Part shown: piece by piece, positions 1-11,900 of the stretch
Position numbering within the stretch: the stretch's first letter is position 1
Layout: every line of letters begins with the position of its first letter
Assembly (NCBI GenBank): GCA_949710005.1
Contig: OX453282.1
Location: 12,212,236-12,276,235, forward strand
From: Ricordea florida
Taxonomy: Eukaryota > Cnidaria > Anthozoa > Corallimorpharia > Ricordeidae
Reading direction: 5' to 3'
Length of the DNA: 64,000 bases
Notes under the pieces: model-generated
The model's database searches: none
What the model saw: only the letters and a program-made list of their open reading frames with translations
Told to the model about the DNA's origin: nothing
Program-made: the position numbers and the translations under genes

Positions 1-329
1 TTATCTAAGCCTTCGTCTATATCCTACTATGACAGATAGATAAAACATTCAAAATGATTCGATAACTTACCACGCTAGATGACGGTCCTCCTGCCTATAC
101 AATCTCTTATATGGTGTTTTGACGAAAACGTGTAAGGCTGAGTTTCCTTGCAACCATCTCTTTGTATTTTATCTTGTTCTTAACAATGACTACAATCACG
201 AGATAAAATGGATTTTAAATTACATTTTAAATGCTACAAGGTGGTGAAAATTGCATGTTTGTCACTAATCTGTGTAATGAAGACTGATTTGATGAACTTT
301 AGTACTGTCTGAGCAGTATGCTTTACAAT

Positions 330-360
330 CAGCTGCCTTAAGCTAATATGTTGACAGCTG
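330..360. promoter_or_regulatory. Paired CAGCTG E-box motifs (offsets 330 and 355)
   Basis: In m1, CAGCTG lies at 330-335 and 355-360, 25 bp apart. The downstream copy is nearly invariant. The upstream copy exists only in the CAGCTGCC class and is lost in CAGCTCCC and CACCTCCC monomers. CAGCTGCC is usually linked to AATATGTTG, and the C-rich forms in the first 33 kb to AATGTGTTG. CAGCTG is the class-A bHLH E-box core, but a six-base palindrome is weak evidence of function. Confidence 0.35.
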
Positions 361-775
361 AAATACAATAGGATTGCGAATTGCAATCAATTTTACTTTT
401 TACGTAGATGTTAGCCTTTCGTTATACGACAAGTCTGCAAAGTTTCAGAATTGAAAAGTTTCTGCAAGCCGAGATATGATAGAATATCTTTCATTTTAAG
501 GGTTTAAAGGCAATTGTATGAAGTGCGCATGCGTAGTAACAAAGAGTTCTTTCCTTAAATCACATGGAAATATAATCGTCTCAATTAAAATTTCATTCGT
601 TATCTAAACCTTCGTCTATATCCTACTATGACAGATAGATAAATCATTCAAAATGATTCGATAACTTACCACGCTAGATGACGGTCCTCCTGCCCATACA
701 ATCTCTTATATGGTGTTTTGACAAAAATCTGTAAGGCTGAGTTTCCTTGCAACCATCTCTTTGTATTTTATCTTG

Positions 776-785
776 TTCTTAAGAA
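776..785. repeat. 10-bp perfect palindrome TTCTTAAGAA (offset 177-186)
   Basis: TTCTTAAGAA equals its own reverse complement. It is present in most monomers and broken in defined variants: TTCTTAACAA in m1, m29, m30, m73, m80, m84, m88, m102 and m105, and TTCTTAAGGA in m64, m65, m67, m69 and m76. It could be a dimeric protein site or chance in AT-rich DNA. Confidence 0.6.
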
Positions 786-967
786 TGACTACAATCACGA
801 GATAAAATGGATTTTAAATTACATTTTAAATGCCACAAGGTGGTGAAAATTGCATGTTTGTCACTAATCTGTGTAATGAGGACTGATTTGATGAACTTTA
901 GTACTGTCTGAGCAGTATGCTTTACAATCACCTCCCTTAAGCTAATGTGTTGACAGCTGAAATACAA
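779..967 (-). other. Incidental 62-codon open frame, representative of 48 monomers
   Basis: Read on the minus strand, this stretch is open for 62 codons in 48 of the monomers. I do not annotate it as a gene. It begins at TTG, and most copies contain no ATG at all. Openness depends mainly on one base at monomer offset 235 (834 here): C gives TGG (Trp45), T gives TAG. Copies with C vary mostly at amino-acid-changing sites (REV/REL/RQL, KHT/RHT, AQT/TQT, VLKF/KLKF/VLKV, IKS/MKS). m92 has C but is closed elsewhere by GATTAGATG. No signal peptide, domain or known motif is visible. Confidence 0.8.
811..831. repeat. Internal direct repeat ATTTTAAAT x2 (offset 212-232)
   Basis: ATTTTAAAT occurs at 811-819 and 823-831, 12 bp apart, inside one of the least variable parts of the monomer. 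A few monomers change the first copy to ATCTTAAAT (m71, m75, m78, m82, m90, m104, m107). The pair sits just beside the C/T site that opens or closes the minus-strand frame. Confidence 0.7.
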
Positions 968-970
968 TAG

Positions 971-987
971 GATTGCGAATTACAATC
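971..987. repeat. Short inverted repeat GATTG..CAATC (offset 372-388)
   Basis: GATTG at 971-975 pairs with CAATC at 983-987 around a 7-base loop. In m1 (372-388), m29, m30, m84, m88 and m93 the right arm begins GCAATC, which lengthens the stem to six pairs, GATTGC/GCAATC. In m72, m73, m79, m80 and m86 the left arm region reads GATTTCGAATT and the stem is weakened. It may be a small hairpin or a dimeric binding site. Confidence 0.5.
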
Positions 988-1122
988 AATTTTACTTTTT
1001 ACGTAGATGTTACCCTTTCGTTATACTACAAGTATGCAAAGTTTAAGAATTGCAAAGATTGTGCAATCCGAGATATGATAGAATATCTTTCATTTTAAGG
1101 GTTTAAAGGCAATTGTATGAAG

Positions 1123-1134
1123 TGCGCATGCGTA
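1123..1134. promoter_or_regulatory. NRF-1/EWG-like palindromic site (representative; monomer offset 524-535)
   Basis: TGCGCATGCGTA differs at one base from the NRF-1 (Drosophila EWG) consensus YGCGCAYGCGCR. It contains the perfect 8-bp palindrome CGCATGCG at 1125-1132. The site is in essentially every monomer at the same offset, whether the preceding bases read AAGTG, AATTG or ACGTG. m98 is the one clear break seen (CGCAAGCG at 58626-58633). It is the most CpG-dense spot of an AT-rich monomer. That a protein binds here is inference; the sequence match is direct. Confidence 0.5.
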
Positions 1135-1198
1135 GTAACAAAGAGTTCTTCCCTTAAATCACATGGAAATATAATCGTTTCAATTAAAATTTCATTCG

Positions 1199-4100
1199 TT
1201 ATCTAAACCTTCGTCTATATCCTACTATGACAGATAGATAAAACATTCAAAATGATTCGATAACTTACCACGCTAGATGACGGTCCTCCTGCCCATACAA
1301 TCTCTTATATGGTGTTTTGACAAACATCTGTAAGGCTGAGTTTCCTTGCAACCATCTCTTTATATTTTATCTTGTTCTTAAGAATGACTACAATCACGAG
1401 ATAAAATGGATTTTAAATTACATTTTAAATGCCACAAGGTGGTGAAAATTGCATGTTTGTCACTAATCTGTGTAATGAGGACTGATTTGATGAACTTTAG
1501 TACTGTCTGAGCAGTATGCTTTACAATCAGCTCCCTTAAGCTAATGTGTTGACAGCTGAAATACAATAGGATTGCGAATTACAATCAATTTTACTTTTTA
1601 CGTAGATGTTAGCCTTTCTTTATACTACAAGTATGCAAAGTAACAGAATTGAAAAGATTCTGCAAGCCGAGATATGTTAGATTATCTTTCATTTTAAGGG
1701 TTTAAAGGCAATTGAATGAAGTGCGCATGCGTAGTAACAAAGAGTTCTTTCCTTAAATCACATGGAAATATAATCGTTTCAATTAAAATTTCATTCGTCA
1801 TCTAAACCTTCGTCTATACCCTCTTATGACAGATAGATAAAACATTCAAAATGATTCGATAACTTACCAGGCTAGATGACGGTCCTCCTGCCCATACAAT
1901 CTCTTATATGGTGTTTTGACAAAAATCTGTAAGGCTGAGTTTCCTTGCAACCATCTCTTTGTATTTTATCTTGTTCTTAAGAATGACTACAATCACGAGA
2001 TAAAATGGATTTTAAATTACATTTTAAATGCTACAAGGTGGTGAAAATTGCATGTTTGTGACTAATCTGTGTAATGAGGACTGATTTGATGAACTTTAGT
2101 ACTGTCTGAGCAGTATGCTTTACAATCAGCTGCCTTAAGCTAATATGTTCACAGCTGAAATACAATAGGATTGCGAATTACAATCAATTTTACTTTTTAC
2201 GTAGATGTTACCCTTTCGTTATACTACAAGTATGCAAAGTTTCAGAATTGAAAAGATTCTTCAAGCCGAGATATGAAAGAATATCTTTCATTTTAAGGAT
2301 TTAAAGGCAATTGTATGAAGTGCGCATGCGTAGTAACAAAGAGTTCTTCCCTTAAATCACATGGAAATATAATCGTTTCAATTAAAATTTCATTCGTTAT
2401 CTAAACCTTCCTCTATATCCTACTATGACAGATAGATAAAACATTCAAAATGATTCGATAACTTACCACGCTAGATGACGGTCCTCCTGCCCATACAATC
2501 TCTTATATGGTGTTTTGACAAACATCTGTAAGGCTGAGTTTCCTTGCAACCATCTCTTTATATTTTATCTTGTTCTTAAGAATGACTACAATCACGAGAT
2601 AAAATGGATTTTAAATTACATTTTAAATGCCACAAGGTGGTGAAAATTGCATGTTTGTCACTAATCTGTGTAATGAGGACTGATTTGATGAACTTTAGTA
2701 CTGTCTGAGCAGTATGCCTTACAATCAGCTCCCTTAAGCTAATGTGTTGACAGCTGAAATACAATAGGATTGCGAATTACAATCAATTTATCTTTTTACG
2801 TAGATGTTACCCTTTCGTTATACTACAAGTATGCAAAATTTCAGAATTGCAAAGATTCTGCAAGCCGAGATATGATAGAATATCTTTCATTTTAAGGGTT
2901 TAAAGGCAATTGTATAACGTGCGCATGCGTAGTAACAAAGAGTTCTTTCCTTAAATCACATGGAAATATAATCGTTTCAATTAAAATTTCATTCGTTATC
3001 TAAACCTTCCTCTATATCCTACTATGACAGATAGATAAAACATTCAAAATGATTCGATAACTTACCACGCTAGATGACGGTCCTCCTGCCCATACAATCT
3101 CTTATATGGTGTTTTGAGAAAAATCTGTAAGGCTGAGTTTCCTTGCAACCATCTCTTTGTATTTTATCTTGTTCTTAAGAATGACTACAATCACGATATA
3201 AAATGGATTTTAAATTACATTTTAAATGCTACAAGGTGGTGAAAATTGCATGTTTGTCACTAATCTGTGTATTGAGGACTGATTTGATGAACTTTAGTAC
3301 TGTCTGAGCAGTATGCTTTACGATCAGTGGCCTTAACCTAATGTGTTGACAGCTGAAATACAATAGGATTGCGAATTACAATCAATTTTACTTTTTACGT
3401 AGATGTTAGCCTTTCGTTATACTACAAGTCTGCAAAGTTTCAGAATTGAAAAGATTCTGCAAGCCGAGATATGATAGAATATCTTTCATTTTAAGGGTTT
3501 AAAGGCAATTGTATGAAGTGCGCATGCGTAGTAACAAAGAGTTCTTCCCTTAAATCACATGGAAATATAATCGTTTCAATTAAAATTTCATTCGTTATCT
3601 AAACCTTCGTCTATATCCTACTATGACAGATAGATAAAACATTCAAAATGATTCGATAACTTACCACGCTAGATGACGGTCCTCCTGCCCATACAATCTC
3701 TTATATGGTGTTTTGACAAACATCTGTAAGGCTGAGTTTCCTTGCAACCATCTCTTTATATTTTATCTTGTTCTTAAGAATGACTACAATCACGAGATAA
3801 AATGGATTTTAAATTACATTTTAAATGCCACAAGGTGGTGAAAATTGCATGTTTGTCACTAATCTGTGTAATGAGGACTGATTTGATGAACTTTAGTACT
3901 GTCTGAGCAGTATGCTTTACAATCAGCTCCCTTAAGCTAATGTGTTGACAGCTGAAATACAATAGGATTGCGAATTACAATCAATTTTACTTTTTACGTA
4001 GATGTTAGCCTTTCTTTATACTACAAGTATGCAAAGTAACAGAATTGAAAAGATTCTGCAAGCCGAGATATGTTAGATTATCTTTCATTTTAAGGGTTTA

Positions 4101-5990
4101 AAGGCAATTGAATGAAGTGCGCATGCGTAGTAACAAAGAGTTCTTTCCTTAAATCACATGGAAATATAATCGTTTCAATTAAAATTTCATTCGTCATCTA
4201 AACCTTCGTCTATACCCTCTTATGACAGATAGATAAAACATTCAAAATGATTCGATAACTTACCAGGCTAGATGACGGTCCTCCTGCCCATACAATCTCT
4301 TATATGGTGTTTTGACAAAAATCTGTAAGGCTGAGTTTCCTTGCAACCATCTCTTTGTATTTTATCTTGTTCTTAAGAATGACTACAATCACGAGATAAA
4401 ATGGATTTTAAATTACATTTTAAATGCTACAAGGTGGTGAAAATTGCATGTTTGTGACTAATCTGTGTAATGAGGACTGATTTGATGAACTTTAGTACTG
4501 TCTGAGCAGTATGCTTTACAATCAGCTGCCTTAAGCTAATATGTTCACAGCTGAAATACAATAGGATTGCGAATTACAATCAATTTTACTTTTTACGTAG
4601 ATGTTACCCTTTCGTTATACTACAAGTATGCAAAGTTTCAGAATTGAAAAGATTCTTCAAGCCGAGATATGAAAGAATATCTTTCATTTTAAGGATTTAA
4701 AGGCAATTGTATGAAGTGCGCATGCGTAGTAACAAAGAGTTCTTCCCTTAAATCACATGGAAATATAATCGTTTCAATTAAAATTTCATTCGTTATCTAA
4801 ACCTTCCTCTATATCCTACTATGACAGATAGATAAAACATTCAAAATGATTCGATAACTTACCACGCTAGATGACGGTCCTCCTGCCCATACAATCTCTT
4901 ATATGGTGTTTTGACAAACATCTGTAAGGCTGAGTTTCCTTGCAACCATCTCTTTATATTTTATCTTGTTCTTAAGAATGACTACAATCACGAGATAAAA
5001 TGGATTTTAAATTACATTTTAAATGCCACAAGGTGGTGAAAATTGCATGTTTGTCACTAATCTGTGTAATGAGGACTGATTTGATGAACTTTAGTACTGT
5101 CTGAGCAGTATGCCTTACAATCAGCTCCCTTAAGCTAATGTGTTGACAGCTGAAATACAATAGGATTGCGAATTACAATCAATTTATCTTTTTACGTAGA
5201 TGTTACCCTTTCGTTATACTACAAGTATGCAAAATTTCAGAATTGCAAAGATTCTGCAAGCCGAGATATGATAGAATATCTTTCATTTTAAGGGTTTAAA
5301 GGCAATTGTATAACGTGCGCATGCGTAGTAACAAAGAGTTCTTTCCTTAAATCACATGGAAATATAATCGTTTCAATTAAAATTTCATTCGTTATCTAAA
5401 CCTTCCTCTATATCCTACTATGACAGATAGATAAAACATTCAAAATGATTCGATAACTTACCACGCTAGATGACGGTCCTCCTGCCCATACAATCTCTTA
5501 TATGGTGTTTTGAGAAAAATCTGTAAGGCTGAGTTTCCTTGCAACCATCTCTTTGTATTTTATCTTGTTCTTAAGAATGACTACAATCACGATATAAAAT
5601 GGATTTTAAATTACATTTTAAATGCTACAACGTGGTGAAAATTGCATGTTTGTCACTAATCTGTGTATTGAGGACTGATTTGATGAACTTTAGTACTGTC
5701 TGAGCAGTATGCTTTACGATCAGTGGCCTTAACCTAATGTGTTGACAGCTGAAATACAATAGGATTGCGAATTACAATCAATTTTACTTTTTACGTAGAT
5801 GTTAGCCTTTCGTTATACTACAAGTCTGCAAAGTTTCAGAATTGAAAAGATTCTGCAAGCCGAGATATGATAGAATATCTTTCATTTTAAGGGTTTAAAG
5901 GCAATTGTATGAAGTGCGCATGCGTAGTAACAAAGAGTTCTTTCCTTAAATCACATGGAAATATAATCGTTTCAATTAAAATTTCATTCG
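1199..5990. repeat. 4-mer higher-order repeat, 2396 bp, two copies
   Basis: m3-m6 (1199-3594) are repeated as m7-m10 (3595-5990). Shared private markers in order: TTCTTTATAC with GTTAGATTATC (m3/m7); TCATCTAAACC, ACCAGGC and GTTCACAG (m4/m8); AATTTATCTTT and ATAACGTGCG (m5/m9); CACGATATAA and CAGTGGCCTTAACC (m6/m10). The second half of m11 and the first bases of m12 repeat the m3/m4 junction again, so a third copy begins and is then replaced. Adjacent monomers differ from one another more than members four apart, which is the definition of a higher-order repeat. Confidence 0.92.
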
Positions 5991-8900
5991 TTATCTAAAC
6001 CTTCGTCTATGTCCTACTATGACAGATAGATAAAACATTCAAAATGATTCGATAACTTACCACGCTAGATGACGGTACTCCTGCCCATACAATCTCTTAT
6101 ATGGTGTTTTGACAAAAAACTGTAAGGCTGAGTTTCCTTGCAACCATCTCTTTGTATTTTATCTTGTTCTTAAGAATGACTACAATCACGAGATAAAATG
6201 GATTTTAAATTACATTTTAAATGCTACAAGGTGGTGAAAATTGCATGTTTGTCACTAATCTGTGTAATGAGGACTGATTTGATGAACTTTAGTACTGTCT
6301 GAGCAGTATGCTTTACAATCAGCTGCCTTAAGCTAATATGTTGACAGCTGAAATACAATAGGATTGCGAATTACAATCAATTTTACTTTTTACGTAGATG
6401 TTAGCCTTTCTTTATACTACAAGTATGCAAAGTAACAGAATTGAAAAGATCCTGCAAGCCGAGATATGTTAGATTATCTTTCATTTTAAGGGTTTAAAGG
6501 CAATTGAATGAAGTGCGCATGCGTAGTAACAAAGAGTTCTTTCCTTAAATCACATGGAAATATAATCGTTTCAATTAAAATTTCATTCGTCATCTAAACC
6601 TTCGTCTATACCCTCTTATGACAGATAGATAAAACATTCAAAATGATTCGATAACTTACCACGCTAGATGACGGTCCTCCTGCCCATACAATCTCTTATA
6701 TGGTGTTTTGACAAACATCTGTAAGGCTGAGTTTCCTTGCAACCATCTCTTTGTATTTTACCTTGTTCTTAAGAATGACTACAATCACGAGATAAAATGG
6801 ATTTTAAATTACATTTTAAATGCCACAAGGTGGTGAAAATTGCATGTCTGTCACTAATCTGTGTAATGAGGACTGATTTCATGAACTTTAGTTTTGTCTG
6901 AGCAGTATGCTTTACAATCAGCTCCCTTAAGCTAATGTGTTGACAGCTGAAATACAATAGGATTGCGAATTACAATCAATTTTACTTTTTACGTAGATGT
7001 TACCCTTTCGTTATACTACAAGTATGCAAAGTTTCAGAATTGAAAAGATTCTTCAAGCCGAGATATGATAGAATATCTTTCATTTTAAGGATTTAAAGGC
7101 AATTGTATGAAGTGCGCATGCGTAGTAATAAAGAGTTCTTTCCTTAGATCACATGGAAATATAATCGTTTCAATTAAAATTTCATTCGTTATCTAAACCT
7201 TCGTCTATATCCTACTATGACAGATAGATAAAACATTCAAAATGATTCGATAACTTACCACGCTAGATGACGGTCCTCCTGCCCATACAATCTCTTATAT
7301 CGTGTTTTGAGAAAAATCTGTAAGGCTGAGTTTCCTTGCAACCATCTCTTTATATTTTATCTTGTTCTTAAGAATGACTACAATCACGAGATAAAATGGA
7401 TTTTAAATTACATTTTAAATGCCACAAGGTGGTGAAAATTGCATGTTTGTCACTAATCTGTGTAATGAGGACTGATTTCATGACGTTTAGTACTGTCTGA
7501 GTAGTATGCTTTACAATCACCTCCCTTAAGCTAATGTGTTGACAGCTGAAATACAATAGGATTGCGAATTACAATCAATTTTACTTTTTACGTAGATGTT
7601 ACCCTTTCGTTATACTACAAGTATGCAAAGTTTAAGAATTGCAAAGATTGTGCAATCCGAGATATGATAGAATATCTTTCATTTTAAGGGTTTAAAGGCA
7701 ATTGTATGAAGTGCGCATGCGTAGTAACAAAGAGTTCTTCCCTTAAATCACATGGAAATATAATCGTTTCAATTAAAATTTCATTCGTTATCTAAACCTT
7801 CGTCTATATCCTACTATGACAGATAGATAAAACATTCAAAATGATTCGATAACTTACCACGCTAGATGACGGTCCTCCTGCCCATACAATCTCTTATATG
7901 GTGTTTTGACAAACATCTGTAAGGCTGAGTTTCCTTGCAACCATCTCTTTATATTTTATCTTGTTCTTAAGAATGACTACAATCACGAGATAAAATGGAT
8001 TTTAAATTACATTTTAAATGCCACAAGGTGGTGAAAATTGCATGTTTGTCACTAATCTGTGTAATGAGGACTGATTTGATGAACTTTAGTACTGTCTGAG
8101 CAGTATGCTTTACAATCACCTCCCTTAAGCTAATGTGTTGACAGCTGAAATACAATAGGATTGCGAATTACAATCAATTTTACTTTTTACGTAGATGTTA
8201 CCCTTTCGTTATACTACAAGTATGCAAAGTTTCAGAATTGCAAAGATTCTGCAAGCCGAGATATGATAGAATATCTTTCATTTTAAGGGTTTAAAGGCAA
8301 TTGTATAAAGTGCGCATGCGTAGTAACAAAGAGTTCTTTCCTTAAATCACATGGAAATATAATCGTTTCAATTAAAATTTCATTCGTTATCTAAACCTTC
8401 CTCTATATCCTACTATGACAGATAGATAAAACATTCAAAATGATTCGATAACTTACCACGCTAGATGACGGTCCTCCTGCCCATACAATCTCTTATATGG
8501 TGTTTTGACAAACATCTGTAAGGCTGAGTTTCCTTGCAACCATCTCTTTATATTTTATCTTGTTCTTAAGAATGACTACAATCACGAGATAAAATGGATT
8601 TTAAATTACATTTTAAATGCCACAAGGTGGTGAAAATTGCATGTTTGTCACTAATCTGTGTAATGAGGACTGATTTGATGAACTTTAGTACTGTCTGAGC
8701 AGTATGCTTTACAATCACCTCCCTTAAGCTAATGTGTTGACAGCTGAAATACAATAGGATTGCGAATTACAATCAATTTTACTTTTTACGTAGATGTTAC
8801 CCTTTCGTTATACTACAAGTATGCAAAGTTTCAGAATTGCAAAGATTCTGCAAGCCGAGATATGATAGAATATCTTTCATTTTAAGGGTTTAAAGGCAAT

Positions 8901-11900
8901 TGTATAAAGTGCGCATGCGTAGTAACAAAGAGTTCTTTCCTTAAATCACATGGAAATATAATCGTTTCAATTAAAATTTGATTCGTTATCTAAACCTTCT
9001 CTATATCCTACTATGACAGATAGATAAAACATTCAAAATGATTCGATAACTTACCACGCTAGATGACGGTCCTCCTGCCCATACAATCTCTTATATGGTG
9101 TTTTGACAAAAATCTGTAAGGCTGAGTTTCCTTGCAACCATCTCTTTGTATTTTATCTTGTTCTTAAGAATGACTACAATCACGAGATAAAATGGATTTT
9201 AAATTACATTTTAAATGCCACAAGGTGGTGAAAATTGCATGTTTGTCACTAATCTGTGTAATGAGGACTGATTTAATGACCTTTAGTACTGTCTGAGTAG
9301 TATGCTTTACAATCACCTCCCTTAAGCTAATGTGTTGACAGCTGAAATACAATAGGATTGCGAATTACAATCAATTTTACTTTTTACGTAGATGTTACCC
9401 TTTCGTTATACTACAAGTATGCAAAGTTTAAGAATTGCAAAGATTGTGCAATCCGAGATATGATAGAATATCTTTCATTTTAAGGGTTTAAAGGCAATTG
9501 TATGAAGTGCGCATGCGTAGTAACAAAGAGTTCTTCCCTTAAATCACATGGAAATATAATCGTTTCAATTAAAATTTCATTCGTTATCTAAACCTTCGTC
9601 TATATCCTACTATGACAGATAGATAAAACATTCAAAATGATTCGATAACTTACCACGCTAGATGACGGTCCTCCTGCCCATACAATCTCTTATATGGTGT
9701 TTTGACAAACATCTGTAAGGCTGAGTTTCCTTGCAACCATCTCTTTATATTTTATCTTGTTCTTAAGAATGACTACAATCACGAGATAAAATGGATTTTA
9801 AATTACATTTTAAATGCCACAAGGTGGTGAAAATTGCATGTTTGTCACTAATCTGTGTAATGAGGACTGATTTGATGAACCTTAGTACTGTCTGAGCAGT
9901 ATGCTTTACAATCAGCTGCCTTAAGCTAATATGTTGACAGCTGAAATACAATAGGATTGCGAATTACAATCAATTTTACTTTTTACGTAGATGTTACCCT
10001 TTCGTTATACTACAAGTATGCAAAGTTTCAGAATTGAAAAGATTCTTCAAGCCGAGATATGAAAGAATATCTTTCATTTTAAGGATTTAAAGGCAATTGT
10101 ATGAAGTGCGCATGCGTAGTAACAAAGAGTTCTTCCCTTAAATCACATGGAAATATAATCGTTTCAATTAAAATTTCATTCGTTATCTAAACCTTCCTCT
10201 ATATCCTACTATGACAGATAGATAAAACATTCAAAATGATTCGATAACTTACCACGCTAGATGACGGTCCTCCTGCCCATACAATCTCTTATATGGTGTT
10301 TTGACAAACATCTGTAAGGCTGAGTTTCCTTGCAACCATCTCTTTATATTTTATCTTGTTCTTAAGAATGACTACAATCACGAGATAAAATGGATTTTAA
10401 ATTACATTTTAAATGCCACAAGGTGGTGAAAATTGCATGTTTGTCACTAATCTGTGTAATGAGGACTGATTTGATGAACTTTAGTACTGTCTGAGCAGTA
10501 TGCCTTACAATCAGCTCCCTTAAGCTAATGTGTTGACAGCTGAAATACAATAGGATTGCGAATTACAATCAATTTATCTTTTTACGTAGATGTTACCCTT
10601 TCGTTATACTACAAGTATGCAAAATTTCAGAATTGCAAAGATTCTGCAAGCCGAGATATGATAGAATATCTTTCATTTTAAGGGTTTAAAGGCAATTGTA
10701 TAACGTGCGCATGCGTAGTAACAAAGAGTTCTTTCCTTAAATCACATGGAAATATAATCGTTTCAATTAAAATTTCATTCGTTATCTAAACCTTCCTCTA
10801 TATCCTACTATGACAGATAGATAAAACATTCAAAATGATTCGATAACTTACCACGCTAGATGACGGTCCTCCTGCCCATACAATCTCTTATATGGTGTTT
10901 TGAGAAAAATCTGTAAGGCTGAGTTTCCTTGCAACCATCTCTTTGTATTTTATCTTGTTCTTAAGAATGACTACAATCACGATATAAAATGGATTTTAAA
11001 TTACATTTTAAATGCTACAAGGTGGTGAAAATTGCATGTTTGTCACTAATCTGTGTATTGAGGACTGATTTGATGAACTTTAGTACTGTCTGAGCAGTAT
11101 GCTTTACGATCAGTGGCCTTAACCTAATGTGTTGACAGCTGAAATACAATAGGATTGCGAATTACAATCAATTTTACTTTTTACGTAGATGTTAGCCTTT
11201 CGTTATACTACAAGTCTGCAAAGTTTCAGAATTGAAAAGATTCTGCAAGCCGAGATATGATAGAATATCTTTCATTTTAAGGGTTTAAAGGCAATTGTAT
11301 GAAGTGCGCATGCGTAGTAACAAAGAGTTCTTTCCTTAAATCACATGGAAATATAATCGTTTCAATTAAAATTTCATTCGTTATCTAAACCTTCGTCTAT
11401 GTCCTACTATGACAGATAGATAAAACATTCAAAATGATTCGATAACTTACCACGCTAGATGACGGTACTCCTGCCCATACAATCTCTTATATGGTGTTTT
11501 GACAAAAAACTGTAAGGCTGAGTTTCCTTGCAACCATCTCTTTGTATTTTATCTTGTTCTTAAGAATGACTACAATCACGAGATAAAATGGATTTTAAAT
11601 TACATTTTAAATGCTACAAGGTGGTGAAAATTGCATGTTTGTCACTAATCTGTGTAATGAGGACTGATTTGATGAACTTTAGTACTGTCTGAGCAGTATG
11701 CTTTACAATCAGCTGCCTTAAGCTAATATGTTGACAGCTGAAATACAATAGGATTGCGAATTACAATCAATTTTACTTTTTACGTAGATGTTAGCCTTTC
11801 TTTATACTACAAGTATGCAAAGTAACAGAATTGAAAAGATCCTGCAAGCCGAGATATGTTAGATTATCTTTCATTTTAAGGGTTTAAAGGCAATTGAATG

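Larger units (their letters stand above)
1..1198. repeat. Monomers m1-m2 at the left edge
   Basis: m1 (1-599) carries the markers CGAAAACGTG, TTCTTAACAA and GATTGC..GCAATC, which recur as a set in m29 and m30. It has private changes, including TACGACAAG near 425 and AAAAGTTTCTG near 456. m2 (600-1198) is a different type, with CACCTCCC, TTTAAGAATTG and GTGCAATCC, also seen in m16, m25, m27, m34, m43 and m47. Their neighbours to the left are outside the window, so their higher-order context is unknown. Confidence 0.9.

Noticed and set aside
630..645. GATA-factor site in CAGATAGATAAA
   Set aside because: Present in nearly every monomer, but a 4-base core in AT-rich DNA is expected often and nothing else supports it.
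1015..1032. CENP-B box
   Set aside because: TTTCGTTATACTACAAG matches the TTCGnnnnA half of the box but lacks the CGGG half. No other TTCG in the monomer fits better on either strand.
600..1198. Internal 200-bp subrepeats making the monomer a trimer
   Set aside because: Only short shared words such as TTCGTTAT and ATTTTAAAT recur inside the monomer, at spacings that do not fit 200 bp.
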